Shown: positions 24,868 to 34,563 of the stretch, piece after piece
Position numbering within the stretch: position 1 is the first letter of the stretch
Layout of the letters: every line of letters starts with the position of its first letter
Assembly: GCA_029565395.1 (NCBI GenBank)
Contig: JAKQOG010000206.1
Location: 1 to 64,000, forward strand
Length of the DNA: 64,000 nucleotides
Source: Candidatus Hydrogenedentota bacterium
GTDB taxonomy: Bacteria > Hydrogenedentota > Hydrogenedentia > Hydrogenedentales > CAILVY01
Direction: 5' to 3'
Notes under the pieces: model-generated
What the model saw: the letters and a program-made list of their open reading frames with translations, nothing else
Databases searched by the model: none
What the model was told of the DNA's origin: nothing
Translations under genes and position numbers: made by a program

Positions 24868-27030
24868 TCAGTGCGTTGCATACCAGGGATCGCTCCCTTC
24901 ACCCGGGCGATACTCCTTTTTAAGGTTCGCGCGAATATCCGCTTCGGACAGCCATACAGGCTTGAATTTTTCTTCCGCAAAGAGCGGCGCTTGATCAGCA
25001 TAATGAGGGGAATGCTCATCCAAGGTGGCGGAACCAAACTGATGGACGCTCTCCGAATGAATCGTGCCATTCTTATCCCATTCCGCCATGAGCACAAGAC
25101 AGTCGCCATTGACCCCCTTGAAACGCCCATCCTCCTGGAGCGCCACATCCAGGGCGCGGAGACAATCCGGTCCTCCGCCGAGGCCGAGATCCACCTTGCC
25201 GTGGCGCAGCCGCATCATTTGTTCCCAAGGCGGATCCAATCGTCCGAAATTTTTCATCAATAATGAGGTTGATTCCCGCAGCAACGCGATGATATCGCCA
25301 GATTTCCCATTTCTTTCATACAGATCGCTCAATAGCACCCCCAGTGCCGCACCTGGGTTGTTTTTATCTGTCGTAAGGTTCCAGTTTTTTAGTATTTGGA
25401 CGGCTTGCTGGAGTATTGGTTCATTCGGAATGGGTGCGGCAAGTATCTGTTGCAGCATTTTCGCGACATCGGAATCCTTTGAGTATGTTTTGTCAAGTTT
25501 ATACGCATAGAATTCCACGCGGGTGATGGAGGGGTCCGTGCCATAGGTTTCGAGTGCCCGCAAACAACGATTGGTCACCCGGGGTTCAATGCCCATTTCC
25601 GGCGGGAAATCGCCGGGTTGCGGGTTTCCCGTTCCATCGGTGGCGCGGAAGGGCATACTATTGCACGATTGTACAAATCCCGAGGGCGGGTTCAGCACCT
25701 GCGGCACTTTCTCAAAAGGCACGGTGCCTTTCCAAAGGGTCTGGGACGTGTCGCCGGGCAGAATTCCACGCCAGTCATATCCTTCCGCCCGCATGGGGAA
25801 TTGAGCGTTATAGGCGTAGAACAACTGACCGCTTTTATCCGCATAGAGCGTATTCAAAGAACTGAGCTTTTCCAACCGCATTGCCGCCATGAATTCGTCG
25901 ATTGTGCGTGCTTTGTTCATGCGATACCACTGTTCGAATTGGCCAATTTCTCCATATCCCGCAAAGGCCAAGGCATAGACACCATCAGGATTCCGGATGG
26001 CAGGTCCATGGACGGACCATAGCAATTCCCTTTTGAAGGTCCAGTGGATCGGCCCCCACAAGCGCACGGTGATCCGGGCGGTATCCCGTTCCAAGTCGCG
26101 CCATTGCCCGTCGAACCGGTATTGATTGGGGTTGTCCGGATTCATTTCCAGTTTATAGACATCCGCCAAATCAGGACGATTAATGGTATGGCACCATCCC
26201 TTGTTTTCATCATGACCGAGGAAAATCATCGGCCCTCCGGGAAACGTGCCGCCTATCATGTTCCATCCCTGCTCACTATGCAGGTGCGCTTCATAGAATG
26301 TAATAGGACCGGTCCAGGGCATGTGCGAGTTGATGGCCAGGCGAGTGGCTCCATCCGCGGAGCGGGAAGGCCCCACCGCCCAGGCATTCGATCCGATTTG
26401 GCCGCAAGGCGCATAGAGATTCGTTTGTGGGATCCAAGAGGTTTGCATCCCCTTTTTCGTTATTGTAGCGCCTTGTTCGCCCGACATCACTTTTAGCAGG
26501 GTTTGTTGCAGATCATAGAAAAACGGCGCCTTGAATGCCCCCGCCGCCACAATGTCCTTGCCCGTGACCGGTAACTCAATATTCGGCATTTTAGCGTGAT
26601 GCAACGCCACATAGTGGTTGATGCCGTCGGCATAGGCTTCCACGATAGCCCGGACTTCCGGACTCAATTCCTTTTCGTACTTTTCCTCCACAAACCGCCG
26701 GATGCGGAATAACTTCATTAGGTAATCGAACTTCGCCCAGTCCTTTCCGCGGATGGCTGCAATGCGGCCGCGGGCGATGAGGACATTATCCTCTATATTC
26801 CGCCAATCATCTTCGCATTCGGCCCAGGCCAATCCATAGGCGGCATCGGCGTCGGTTTTGCCAAAGATATGGGGAACGCCCCAGGAATCGCGCAGAATAC
26901 GCGCGTCATATTTGTCCTTGGGTGGGATAAAAGACGTTACATTATTTTCCGAGGCCCACCACCAGAAGATAATCAACGTGATCCCCGCCAGACATAACAA
27001 GCCGCCCGTCCAATGAGCCTTTTTACGCAT
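24868..27030 (-). CDS. Penicillin acylase-family N-terminal nucleophile hydrolase
   Basis: 720-residue precursor with an N-terminal membrane or signal segment (about 8-27). The autocatalytic processing site is the serine in IGSNAWAVGP; cleavage before it would give alpha and beta chains. The N-terminal WGVPHIFGKTDADAAYGLAWAECEDD block matches the alpha chain of penicillin acylase, PvdQ and aculeacin acylase. The product is probably periplasmic and hydrolyses an amide (antibiotic, N-acyl homoserine lactone or lipid); the substrate cannot be read. I chose the ATG at 27028-27030, 20 codons into the open frame, because it begins the signal sequence. The upstream gene encodes an exported SUMF-like protein. 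Confidence 0.9.
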   Translation of the reverse strand: MRKKAHWTGGLLCLAGITLIIFWWWASENNVTSFIPPKDKYDARILRDSWGVPHIFGKTDADAAYGLAWAECEDDWRNIEDNVLIARGRIAAIRGKDWAKFDYLMKLFRIRRFVEEKYEKELSPEVRAIVEAYADGINHYVALHHAKMPNIELPVTGKDIVAAGAFKAPFFYDLQQTLLKVMSGEQGATITKKGMQTSWIPQTNLYAPCGQIGSNAWAVGPSRSADGATRLAINSHMPWTGPITFYEAHLHSEQGWNMIGGTFPGGPMIFLGHDENKGWCHTINRPDLADVYKLEMNPDNPNQYRFDGQWRDLERDTARITVRLWGPIHWTFKRELLWSVHGPAIRNPDGVYALAFAGYGEIGQFEQWYRMNKARTIDEFMAAMRLEKLSSLNTLYADKSGQLFYAYNAQFPMRAEGYDWRGILPGDTSQTLWKGTVPFEKVPQVLNPPSGFVQSCNSMPFRATDGTGNPQPGDFPPEMGIEPRVTNRCLRALETYGTDPSITRVEFYAYKLDKTYSKDSDVAKMLQQILAAPIPNEPILQQAVQILKNWNLTTDKNNPGAALGVLLSDLYERNGKSGDIIALLRESTSLLMKNFGRLDPPWEQMMRLRHGKVDLGLGGGPDCLRALDVALQEDGRFKGVNGDCLVLMAEWDKNGTIHSESVHQFGSATLDEHSPHYADQAPLFAEEKFKPVWLSEADIRANLKKEYRPGEGSDPWYATH

Positions 27031-27105
27031 ACTACCGCCTCTCTCCTTGTTATTGGACCGGTGTAGGCGGCAAAAAGTTTTACAGCACAAAAATTATGAG
27101 GAGGG

Positions 27106-28392
27106 TTAGTTGTCCGGTTCGCGCAAAATGCGGAAACCGGTATCGGGCGTGCTCCAATCCGGGCGGTTCCACGTGCGGAATGCGGAACGGCACAGGCTCT
27201 TGGGTTGGCGGACACTGCCGCCCCGGCGCACCCGGTAGTTTCCGGAGTCAGGGCCTGGGGGATCCGATTCAGGGCTGACGGAATAATAGTTTTCGTCATA
27301 CCAATCCTGACACCATTCCAGGACATTGCCGTGCGTATCGTAGAGATTCCATGCATTGGGCAATTTCTGTCCGACGGGATGAGTATGATAGTCGGCAATG
27401 CTCAGGAACCACCAGCCATAGGTGTCAAACTGATTAATATCATCTCCAAAAAACCATTCTGTTGTACTACCGGCGCGGCAGGCATATTCCCACTCCGCCT
27501 CCGTCGGCAAGCGAAACGCCCCCTGTCCCAATGCATTCAACCGGAGCAGAAATTCCTCAATGCCATATTCCGCATTGCCCTCATTATCCGTCGTGTTTTG
27601 ATAGGGGACCTGTTCCACCGGAAGGTTTTCGCCGTCATAATACGAGGGATTGCTTCCCATCAAGGCGATCCACTGTGCCTGGGTGATTTCATATTTCCCC
27701 ATCCAAAAACCCCGGGATATCACTACGTGATGCTGGGGATGCTCCGGGATAAAATACAGAACCCGGTCTCCATACATCTCGGACAATTCTTCCGCACTTC
27801 TGAAGGAACCCATCTCAAAAGCACCTGCCGGGATCCATGAAAACTCGATGTTGGCGAAGGTACGGGATTCCCCCGGCGGATGTTCCTCTTGACCTTCCTC
27901 CTCGCCTTCGGCAAATCCTTCCCCTTCTGATTGACCCTCTGGAATCCCCTCGGTTTGCCCCTCGGTTTGCCCTTCCGTTTCCCCCTCGGTTTCGCCTTCC
28001 ACTACGCCTTCCCCTTCCATTTCTCCCTCCCAATCACCTTCCCCAGGTTCGCCTTCTGATTCAGTTACGACAATATACTCCTTCCGGCTATAGGTGTTTG
28101 TCGCGCCCTCCTTCGACACTGTCAAAGAAACCGTGTAGATTCCCGGGGTGAGATATACATGCGCCGGATTCTGATCCGTGCTGTCAATAGATCCATCCCC
28201 ATCAAAGTCCCAGGCCCACGTATCGGGTCCGCCCGTGGATCGATCGTAAAACATGCATAAGAGAGGGGCGTCTCCCTTTGTTGGGTTTGCAAAAAAGCCT
28301 GCCTCCGGATCTGTGGGGCATCCAGGCGCCAGAGCCGCCAAAAAAGCCACCAAACCCAAAAGCACACCGACATATTCCGAGAGAGAAAACAT
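27106..28392 (-). CDS. PKD and formylglycine-generating-enzyme-like protein with Glu-Gly linker
   Basis: 428 residues. A signal segment ends near PGCPTD, with a possible but poor lipobox. A PKD domain (about 30-115) contains TWAWDFDGDG. A Glu/Gly-rich linker of about 65 residues (EGE, EGQ repeats) follows, then a SUMF1/FGE-sulfatase-like C-type-lectin fold (about 180-425) with GFWMGKYEITQAQW, RLPTEAEWEYACRAGST and GNVLEWCQDW. Near the end only one cysteine of the FGE redox pair is visible, in SLCRSAFR; the partner five residues upstream is Gln. Sulfatase activation is therefore doubtful. I chose the ATG at 28390-28392 over a GTG three codons upstream. Confidence 0.88.
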   Translation of the reverse strand: MFSLSEYVGVLLGLVAFLAALAPGCPTDPEAGFFANPTKGDAPLLCMFYDRSTGGPDTWAWDFDGDGSIDSTDQNPAHVYLTPGIYTVSLTVSKEGATNTYSRKEYIVVTESEGEPGEGDWEGEMEGEGVVEGETEGETEGQTEGQTEGIPEGQSEGEGFAEGEEEGQEEHPPGESRTFANIEFSWIPAGAFEMGSFRSAEELSEMYGDRVLYFIPEHPQHHVVISRGFWMGKYEITQAQWIALMGSNPSYYDGENLPVEQVPYQNTTDNEGNAEYGIEEFLLRLNALGQGAFRLPTEAEWEYACRAGSTTEWFFGDDINQFDTYGWWFLSIADYHTHPVGQKLPNAWNLYDTHGNVLEWCQDWYDENYYSVSPESDPPGPDSGNYRVRRGGSVRQPKSLCRSAFRTWNRPDWSTPDTGFRILREPDN

Positions 28393-28411
28393 GTTCCGCA
28401 CCTTATCAAAC

Positions 28412-28445
28412 GGCGGCCGCCGGACCCTTTAGTCCAACGGCCGCC
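28412..28445 (-). terminator. Hairpin between lipoprotein and SUMF-like genes
   Basis: GGCGGCCG and a pairing extension form a stem of about 14 base pairs around a short A/T loop, between the stop of the lipoprotein gene and the ribosome binding site of the next gene. The T-run is short (GTTTG), so it may be a weak terminator or attenuator, or protect the upstream mRNA. Confidence 0.5.
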
Positions 28446-28470
28446 AGTCAACAACTAATTTTAATATACG

Positions 28471-29610
28471 TTAGAGCGGAAGCTCAATCGTAAACGTGGT
28501 CGGGATGTCATAGGGAAGTTCATAGTGATACAGCGGCCAACGCGGGCCGGGGAAGAACCAGTCCTTCTCATACAGGGTGAAGTCGAAGATGGACAGTTCA
28601 TAGCGGATGCCGCCATTCACACCCGCATAGAAGTCGAGAATGAGAGGCGACGGGATGAACTGGGCATCGCCCTGCACGTACGGCTGCACATAGCCGGACA
28701 GGTCGGACACGCCGTAGAGGTTCAAGCCCACTCCCGGGCGCACATAGACGGTAACGCCCGCGCTGCTCGAAAGGGTGATTACCAGCGGGTGCGCATTCGT
28801 GACGGGATCCCCGAAGCTGCTCAAGTTGCTCCATTGACCATCGTTTAACTGCATGCCCAAGCGAATATGCGTTGTGGTGTCGAATCCACTCTCCGCGGAG
28901 GCTGCTGCGCCAATGTTCGCCGTCACGCCGAATGGGATCCGCAACGACGCGGTTCCGGCCACCGGGACGGGGCCGATGTAGAACACAAACGGCTTCACAA
29001 TCGGGTTGAAAATCTCGGTTTCCCAGGAGAAATTCTGGCCGCCGCTGGCAGTCAATCGGAGGTTCAAATCCAAAATCAGATCGCCTTCTGTAAGGGCTGT
29101 AAACCCGGTCAGCCGGTGATCGTCAAAGTTGGCGTTCAGCACGACATGCGGCGCATAGGACAAACTGCCGTGGGAAATGCTGAGGGTGAGACCATCCTTG
29201 CTGTAAAGCGTAATGTTGTTCAAATTGATGACAATGTCATCCGCTTTCACCATGGGCACTTTCGCGCGGCGGAAATCTTCCGGAAGGAACGTCACTTCGC
29301 CGCTCAGCGAACCATCATCAACCGCCTCCGCCAACGAAGCCCATTCTGTTTCCGTGGTAATCCGACCCTGGTCCTGATCAATAGCCGTGACGCGGCGCAG
29401 GAACCCGCCCCCGTCAGAACCAACGATAATATCGCCCACTTCAAATGGGGTAGCTTCCCCTCCCGTGAAGAAGGACACAATGTCTCCCCAGATTTCGTCG
29501 AGCGAAATGCTTGGGAATTCATCGAGTACGATTACCTCTTCGGATGGGCAGCCCGTGAGCACCATGGCGCATGTGGTGACTAGCAACGCAATAAAACTTC
29601 TTTTGAACAT
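28471..29610 (-). CDS. Uncharacterised lipoprotein
   Basis: 379 residues. The lipoprotein signal MFKRSFIALLVTTCAMVLTGC has lipobox LTGC, so the mature protein is membrane-anchored. The mature part is rich in beta-type sequence (alternating hydrophobic, many Thr/Ser/Gly), with segments such as GDLILDLNLRLTASGGQNFSW. It ends with an aromatic stretch, YEKDWFFPGPRWPLYHYELP. I do not recognise the family. The ATG at 29608-29610 follows GGAGGG. A strong promoter lies about 60 bases upstream. It is the first gene in the direction of the SUMF-like and penicillin-acylase genes. Confidence 0.8.
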   Translation of the reverse strand: MFKRSFIALLVTTCAMVLTGCPSEEVIVLDEFPSISLDEIWGDIVSFFTGGEATPFEVGDIIVGSDGGGFLRRVTAIDQDQGRITTETEWASLAEAVDDGSLSGEVTFLPEDFRRAKVPMVKADDIVINLNNITLYSKDGLTLSISHGSLSYAPHVVLNANFDDHRLTGFTALTEGDLILDLNLRLTASGGQNFSWETEIFNPIVKPFVFYIGPVPVAGTASLRIPFGVTANIGAAASAESGFDTTTHIRLGMQLNDGQWSNLSSFGDPVTNAHPLVITLSSSAGVTVYVRPGVGLNLYGVSDLSGYVQPYVQGDAQFIPSPLILDFYAGVNGGIRYELSIFDFTLYEKDWFFPGPRWPLYHYELPYDIPTTFTIELPL

Positions 29611-29666
29611 GTTCGTCCCTCCACGGTTAAATTTACTCAAAGCACATATGACACCTTACAGGTCTT

Positions 29667-29695
29667 ACTATAATCCAAACCCTTTTCCTTGTCAA
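29667..29695 (-). promoter_or_regulatory. Sigma-70-like promoter for the lipoprotein gene
   Basis: Read on the minus strand: TTGACA, a 17-base spacer, TATAGT, ending 57 bases before the ATG. This is close to consensus. Confidence 0.7.
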
Positions 29696-29808
29696 TAGAA
29701 ATCTTTAGGTTTTGAAAATAATTTACTTTATCTAATTATATTTACATATTTCCTCAACGCCTAGATTGCCATTGACTCGGTCGCCCATTTCCATTTTCTT
29801 ATAAACCC

Positions 29809-29837
29809 TTGAATATAAAGATTTTAAATGGCATACT
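29809..29837 (+). promoter_or_regulatory. Putative promoter for the cupin gene
   Basis: TTGAAT and CATACT with a 17-base A/T-rich spacer, 37 bases before the cupin ATG. Confidence 0.45.
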
Positions 29838-29874
29838 ATCCATGAAGTGATAATAACTCGAAAAAGGATACAAT

Positions 29875-30243
29875 ATGCCACGTCACATCCCTGAACCAAC
29901 TGTCATTTCCGCGGCAGGCAACATGCCAAAAATCATCCAGGAATATGTGGGACGGGTGAATTCCCAGACTGAAAGCATCAGTATTGCCCGGATGAAAAGT
30001 CCTTCGGGCTGGATAGAACCGGGTCAACAGCCAGAATTTGATGAATTTACAATTGTTCTGGCAGGTGTGTTGCATGTCCGTAGCGCGGATGGTTCCGTTA
30101 TACGGGTTGCGGCGGGAGAAGCGGTGATGGTTTCCCGCGGAGAATGGGTTCAATACAGCACGCCTGAAGCGGAAGGGGCCGAATACTTCGCCGTATGCGT
30201 GCCCGCATTTTCTCCAGAGACAGTGCATCGGGATCCGGCATAA
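29875..30243 (+). CDS. Small cupin-domain protein
   Basis: 122-residue single-domain cupin (beta-barrel). The segment PGQQPEFDEFTIVLAGVLHVRS corresponds to cupin motif 1, but its metal-binding histidines are replaced (Q, E, D), and VAAGEAVMVSRGEWVQYSTP corresponds to motif 2. It may therefore not bind a catalytic metal in the usual way; it could be a binding or isomerase-type cupin. AAAAAGGA precedes the ATG. It is monocistronic with its own promoter. Confidence 0.8.
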   Translation: MPRHIPEPTVISAAGNMPKIIQEYVGRVNSQTESISIARMKSPSGWIEPGQQPEFDEFTIVLAGVLHVRSADGSVIRVAAGEAVMVSRGEWVQYSTPEAEGAEYFAVCVPAFSPETVHRDPA

Positions 30244-30446
30244 ATCCCCCACGGGGCGATAGCGTTATTTCATTGTATCGCAGGAATATGTAATGGGAAG
30301 CGCAGTGTTCCATTAACTTGAACAGTTCCATTCTGAATGTCAACTACAACCTTCCCAAAACAGGCGTCATGTGATACCATAGGGTGGAAATTCGATGTAT
30401 TACTCCTTGTATTCATCATGCCGGGGAACAAGAGAAGGCAAGGGTT

Positions 30447-33074
30447 ATGATACGAAAGAGGAAAAAGGCTGATTCTTCAGGGAAAGCCGGGTTTTCAGGC
30501 AGTCTGCTGGCTTTATTGCTGGTTCTTCTGTTTGGGGGGGGAGGGCTGTTGGCCTATTGGGAATGCCGGAAAGAAGACCAACGGTTGAGGGTTGACTTGT
30601 TAACGGAAGCCTGCATGCTGGCGCAAACCGTCTCTCCGCACCAGGTACAAAATCTCCGCGGCTATGAAACGGACGAAACCTCCCCATCCTATCAGGCGAT
30701 GAAAAATCAACTGACGGCGATACGGTCCGTTAATCCCCGGTGCCGCTTTATTTATCTTCTTGGAATGCGGCAAACCAACGTATTTTTTTATGTGGATTCC
30801 GAACCGCCGGATTCAAAGGACATGTCGCCTCCGGGTCAGCTTTATTCGGAGGTTAAGGAGCCGATGCGGCGGGTGTTTTTCACGGGCGAGGCCGCTGTCG
30901 TAGGGCCGTATACCGATCGTTGGGGCACATGGGTGAGCGCGCTGTCCCCCATAAGGGAACCGGAAACAGGAAGAATTTTGGCTCTTTTTGCCATGGATGT
31001 GGATGCGCGAAATTGGGCGAGGGATATTCAAGGGCATGCATTGCAGCCGCTGTTAATTACCTTGTTGCTGGCGGTAATTCTGACATTTTTCTTTGAACTC
31101 TTGCGGAGGTCCAACGAGTCCATACGGCGGATACAGGCCTCTGAATCCGCACTGCGGGAAAAAACCGAAGAACTTGACCGCTATTTCAACGCCACGCTGG
31201 ATCTGTTTTGCATAACGGACTCGGAGGGGTATTTCCGGCGCATGAACAAGCAGTGGGAAATCACCTTGGGCTATCCCCTGGGGAAGTTGGAGAATCACCG
31301 GTTCCTGGACTTTGTTCATCCGGAAGACCGTGCCATCACGCTTAACGCCATGGTGCAGATGGATCGTCAGGAGCATGTAGTAAGCTTCACCAACCGTTGC
31401 CGCTGTGCCGACGGAACGTATCGCTGGATTGAATGGCGGGCCATTCCACAGGGGAAAACAATCTATGCGGCGGCCCGTGACATAACGGAGCGGAAGAAGG
31501 CGGAAGAATCACTGCATGCCTTGACCCAGCGTCAACAGATCCTATTGTCCGCCATTCCTGAAATCATCATGGAAGTGGATGCCAACAGAGTGTATATCTG
31601 GGCAAATCAGGCGGGTATCGACTTTTTTGGGGAAGGAGTTATCGGGACGGAAGCGTCCTGTTATTTTGAGGGGGAACAGCATGTGTACAATATGGTCCAG
31701 CCTATTTTCGAAGGGGGGGAAGAGGTGATCTACGTGGAAAGCTGGCAGCGGCGGAAAGATGGGGAGAAACGCTTGCTGGCGTGGTGGTGCAGGGCGCTCA
31801 AAGACACTCATGGAACAGTAACCGGGGCGTTGTCTTCGGCCCGGGACATTACGGACCGGGTGCGGGCGGAAGAAGAGCGCCGTCTGTTGGAAACGCAGTT
31901 GCGCCAAGCGCAGAAAATGGAAGCCGTGGGTCAATTGGCCGGTGGCATCGCCCACGATTTCAACAACCTATTGCAGGTAATGCTTGGGTATGCGGATGTC
32001 TTACATGAAGAACTGAGTCCGGAAACCTCCGAAGGCCAGATCCTACAGGAAATTAAGAACGCCGCGGAGCGGGCCTCAGAATTAACCCGGCACCTCCTGG
32101 CCTTCAGCCGGCGGCAAGTGATTCATCCCGTGGATACGGACCTGAATGACTTGGTGCAGGAGATCGTGAAAATGATCCGCCGCGTCATCGGCGAGCATAT
32201 TGATCTCACGTTTGTTCCCGGAGAGTGCTTGGGGACCGTGCATGTGGACAAGGGGCAGTTCGAACAAGTCTTAATGAATCTTTGCGTGAATGCGCGTGAC
32301 GCCATGCCGCACGGAGGCATATTGACGATTGAAACCGCCAGCATAACGCTGGACAGGGACTATTGCCATACCCATCCCCTGGCCGTGGAAGGACCTTATG
32401 TGATGTTAATGGTTACCGACACCGGTCATGGGATGGATGAATCGACCCGTCTGCAAATTTTTGATCCATTCTTTACCACCAAAGCCTCTGGAGAAGGGAC
32501 AGGTCTTGGCCTTGCAACCGTCTATGGCATTGTACAACAGCATCAAGGATTCATTCATGTGTATTCAGAACCAGGAAAGGGGAGCACGTTCCGGATATAT
32601 ATCCCGCGCGTGGAACAATTTTCTCCTTGCGCTGATGCGGTGGAAGAATCTCCCCCCTCCGGAGGAACGGAAACCATCCTTGTGGCTGAAGACGATGAAA
32701 CAGTCCGTAAGCTGGTGGGTCAAATGCTGCACGGCGCGGGCTATACCGTCTTGATGGCTTGCGATGGAGAAGAAGCACTCCAGGTTTTTTGGGCAAACGC
32801 CATGCACATTGATCTGGTGTTGCTGGATGTAATCATGCCGAAATTGGGCGGCGGCGAGGTTATGGAACGCATTCATGCGCAGTATCCTCACATGCCCATT
32901 TTGTTTAGCAGCGGCTACAGCGAAAGCGTCATTCACACCAGCTTTATTTTGAAAGAAGGGCTGCGGCTCATTAAAAAACCGTACGCCAAAAACGAACTGC
33001 TGCGCACTGTCCGGGAGGTCTTAGAGCCTGCGTCCGCGCCGGATTCCCCTTCCGGGGAGCGAGCAGACCTGTAA
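30447..33074 (+). CDS. Hybrid sensor histidine kinase with PAS domains and receiver
   Basis: 875 residues. The first membrane helix (about 19-37) precedes an extracytoplasmic sensor to about 195 and a second helix near 202-220. Two PAS domains follow (about 250-350 and 364-470), then a HisKA domain with phospho-acceptor H503 in [11 protein letters not shown]. The HATPase has intact N (LCVNARDAM), DTGHGMD and [11 protein letters not shown] boxes. A C-terminal receiver has acceptor D in [11 protein letters not shown] chose the ATG at 30447 (MIRKRKK), 21 codons into the open frame. The final five codons (ERADL) lie inside the first helix of the opposite-strand RNase P RNA gene. Downstream regulator unknown. 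Confidence 0.92.
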   Translation: MIRKRKKADSSGKAGFSGSLLALLLVLLFGGGGLLAYWECRKEDQRLRVDLLTEACMLAQTVSPHQVQNLRGYETDETSPSYQAMKNQLTAIRSVNPRCRFIYLLGMRQTNVFFYVDSEPPDSKDMSPPGQLYSEVKEPMRRVFFTGEAAVVGPYTDRWGTWVSALSPIREPETGRILALFAMDVDARNWARDIQGHALQPLLITLLLAVILTFFFELLRRSNESIRRIQASESALREKTEELDRYFNATLDLFCITDSEGYFRRMNKQWEITLGYPLGKLENHRFLDFVHPEDRAITLNAMVQMDRQEHVVSFTNRCRCADGTYRWIEWRAIPQGKTIYAAARDITERKKAEESLHALTQRQQILLSAIPEIIMEVDANRVYIWANQAGIDFFGEGVIGTEASCYFEGEQHVYNMVQPIFEGGEEVIYVESWQRRKDGEKRLLAWWCRALKDTHGTVTGALSSARDITDRVRAEEERRLLETQLRQAQKMEAVGQLAGGIAHDFNNLLQVMLGYADVLHEELSPETSEGQILQEIKNAAERASELTRHLLAFSRRQVIHPVDTDLNDLVQEIVKMIRRVIGEHIDLTFVPGECLGTVHVDKGQFEQVLMNLCVNARDAMPHGGILTIETASITLDRDYCHTHPLAVEGPYVMLMVTDTGHGMDESTRLQIFDPFFTTKASGEGTGLGLATVYGIVQQHQGFIHVYSEPGKGSTFRIYIPRVEQFSPCADAVEESPPSGGTETILVAEDDETVRKLVGQMLHGAGYTVLMACDGEEALQVFWANAMHIDLVLLDVIMPKLGGGEVMERIHAQYPHMPILFSSGYSESVIHTSFILKEGLRLIKKPYAKNELLRTVREVLEPASAPDSPSGERADL

Positions 33075-33436
33075 GCCGGGTTCTGTCTACGCCACGGAGA
33101 ACGTGGCGCGAGACGGCCATTCGTCTAGGACGCGCGTCACCGCGCGCCTCAAGCTTCCAACCCGGGAGCGGCGCGGGCCACGCCATCGCTCCCCTATTTG
33201 GAATTGCTCCAGGTGGGGTTTTGCAAGCCGCCATGTCGCCATGACGCTGGTGCGCTCTTACCGCACCATTTCACCCTTGCCGTCCGCGCCTTGCGGCGCG
33301 GCGTAGGCGGTGTATTTTCTGTTCCACTTTCCGTCGGGTCGCCCCGCCTTCGCGTTACGAAGCACCCTGCCCTCTGGAGCCCGGACTTTCCTCGAACCCG
33401 CCGAAGCGGGTCCGCGGCCGTCCGGTCTGCTCGCCG
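33058..33436 (-). ncRNA. rnpB: RNase P RNA, class A
   Basis: About 379 bases on the minus strand; the RNA catalyses 5' maturation of tRNAs. P1 is formed by GCGAGCAGACC at the 5' end and GGTCTGCTCGC at the 3' end, a perfect 11-base stem. The universal 5' core, GAGGAAAGTCCGGGCTCC, is at 33376-33393 and the 3' core, ACAGAACCCGGCTTACAGG, at 33068-33086. Together these build P4. The GGTAAGGGTGAAATGGTGCGG block lies between them. The 3' end overlaps the stop of the convergent histidine kinase gene by about 16 bases. Ends are estimated from P1. Confidence 0.96.
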
Positions 33437-33441
33437 TTATC

Positions 33442-33470
33442 AGTATACAGCAAGCCCGCATGGATATCAC
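33442..33470 (-). promoter_or_regulatory. Putative rnpB promoter
   Basis: On the minus strand GTGATA, 17 bases, TATACT, placing the start about 6-8 bases on, at the first base of P1. Confidence 0.6.
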
Positions 33471-33583
33471 CGGGATTCCCCTCTCCAGGGTTCATTCACT
33501 CCCTTGCTTATAATTTGACAGATCCCCGGCCGATGGAGTATTGTGATATCAGTTAACGTGGCGCGATCGAAGGAAGAGTGTCA

Positions 33584-33997
33584 ATGGACAGAGTTGTATG
33601 CCCCCATTGCAAGTCACATCGAATCGTCACGGCCAAGATCCCTCGGGATGTGGTGGTCGTTCTGCCCTGCCCCGCGTGCCATGAACTCTGCGTGCTGTTT
33701 CGCAATAAAATCATTCCCTTGAGCCGCCGGATAATCGAGCAAGGCACATTTGAAGAACGCAAGGCCCACTTGGCCAGCATTATCGCGGAATTCCTGGATC
33801 CCTCCCTGCTGGGCAAGATCATGGCAGACATGGAAGAAGGGATGGGTCAAGCGATTGAAGAATTGCACCCCCGGCGGCAGGCAGTGAGTCATCTGGAGGA
33901 CCGCGGTGAGATTACAGAAGAAGAGTTGGAGCGGTTTGTCAAGTTTGAACTGAAATGCCTTGACAATGCCACGTATTTTAAGCGGCATTTTGGGTAA
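33584..33997 (+). CDS. Small zinc-ribbon-like protein of unknown function
   Basis: 137 residues. Cysteines C6 and C9 (CPHC) and C29 and C32 (CPAC) form a four-cysteine ribbon typical of a structural zinc site. The remainder is helical, with an acidic/basic pattern and an end that reads FELKCLDNATYFKRHFG. No enzymatic motif is visible. AAGGAAG is seven bases before the ATG at 33584; a GTG two codons earlier is too close to that site. It may be a nucleic-acid-associated protein, but this is speculation. Confidence 0.75.
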   Translation: MDRVVCPHCKSHRIVTAKIPRDVVVVLPCPACHELCVLFRNKIIPLSRRIIEQGTFEERKAHLASIIAEFLDPSLLGKIMADMEEGMGQAIEELHPRRQAVSHLEDRGEITEEELERFVKFELKCLDNATYFKRHFG

Positions 33998-34044
33998 ACT
34001 CGCCGGCACTCCCGCACGGCCATGCATAATGGGGTAGCCTTTGG

Positions 34045-34563
34045 ATGGGTATCGGGCGAATCATACAAAAGCTTAAACTCCGGTACGGTTCCCAGAAAAC
34101 AGTCCTTCGCACCCTGCGCGTCATGGGCGTCCGCATCGGCGAGCGTTGCCGCGTCTACACCGCTAATTTCGGCACGGAACCCTGGCTGATTAAAATCGGC
34201 GACCATGTCTGCATTTCCAACGATGTCACCTTTGTTAACCATGGCCTCACCTTTCCTTTTCAGGAAAAATATGCATCCCTCACGGCCTTTGGCCCCATCG
34301 AAATCAAGGACAACTGCCAAATCGGCGTGCGCGCCACCATCCTGCCGAATGTCACCATCGGCCCCAATGCCATCGTGGGGGCGTGCAGCGTGGTGGCCAG
34401 TGATGTTCCCCCGAATACGGTAGTGGCGGGCAATCCCGCGCGGGTCGTTTGCTCCCTGGAAGAGTATGAACAGAAATGCCTCGCACGCCATATCGACATT
34501 CCGGAGGACCGCGAGGCCGCCCGCGCCGTTCTGGAAAAACATTTTTGGGGCGATGGTCCATGA
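34045..34563 (+). CDS. Hexapeptide-repeat (LbetaH) acyltransferase
   Basis: 172-residue acyltransferase of the maltose/galactoside O-acetyltransferase-like group. The left-handed beta-helix repeats are seen as IGDHVCISNDV, IKDNCQIGVRATILPNVTIGPNAIVGACSVV and the terminal PPNTVVAGNPARVV block. It likely acetylates a sugar in surface polysaccharide or lipid synthesis using acetyl-CoA. Its stop codon overlaps the start of the next glycosyltransferase (ATGA), so the two are translated together. Confidence 0.88.
   Translation: MGIGRIIQKLKLRYGSQKTVLRTLRVMGVRIGERCRVYTANFGTEPWLIKIGDHVCISNDVTFVNHGLTFPFQEKYASLTAFGPIEIKDNCQIGVRATILPNVTIGPNAIVGACSVVASDVPPNTVVAGNPARVVCSLEEYEQKCLARHIDIPEDREAARAVLEKHFWGDGP

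Noticed and set aside
33103..33518. Open frames on both strands between the kinase and zinc-ribbon genes
   Set aside because: The region is the RNase P RNA gene; frames are incidental.
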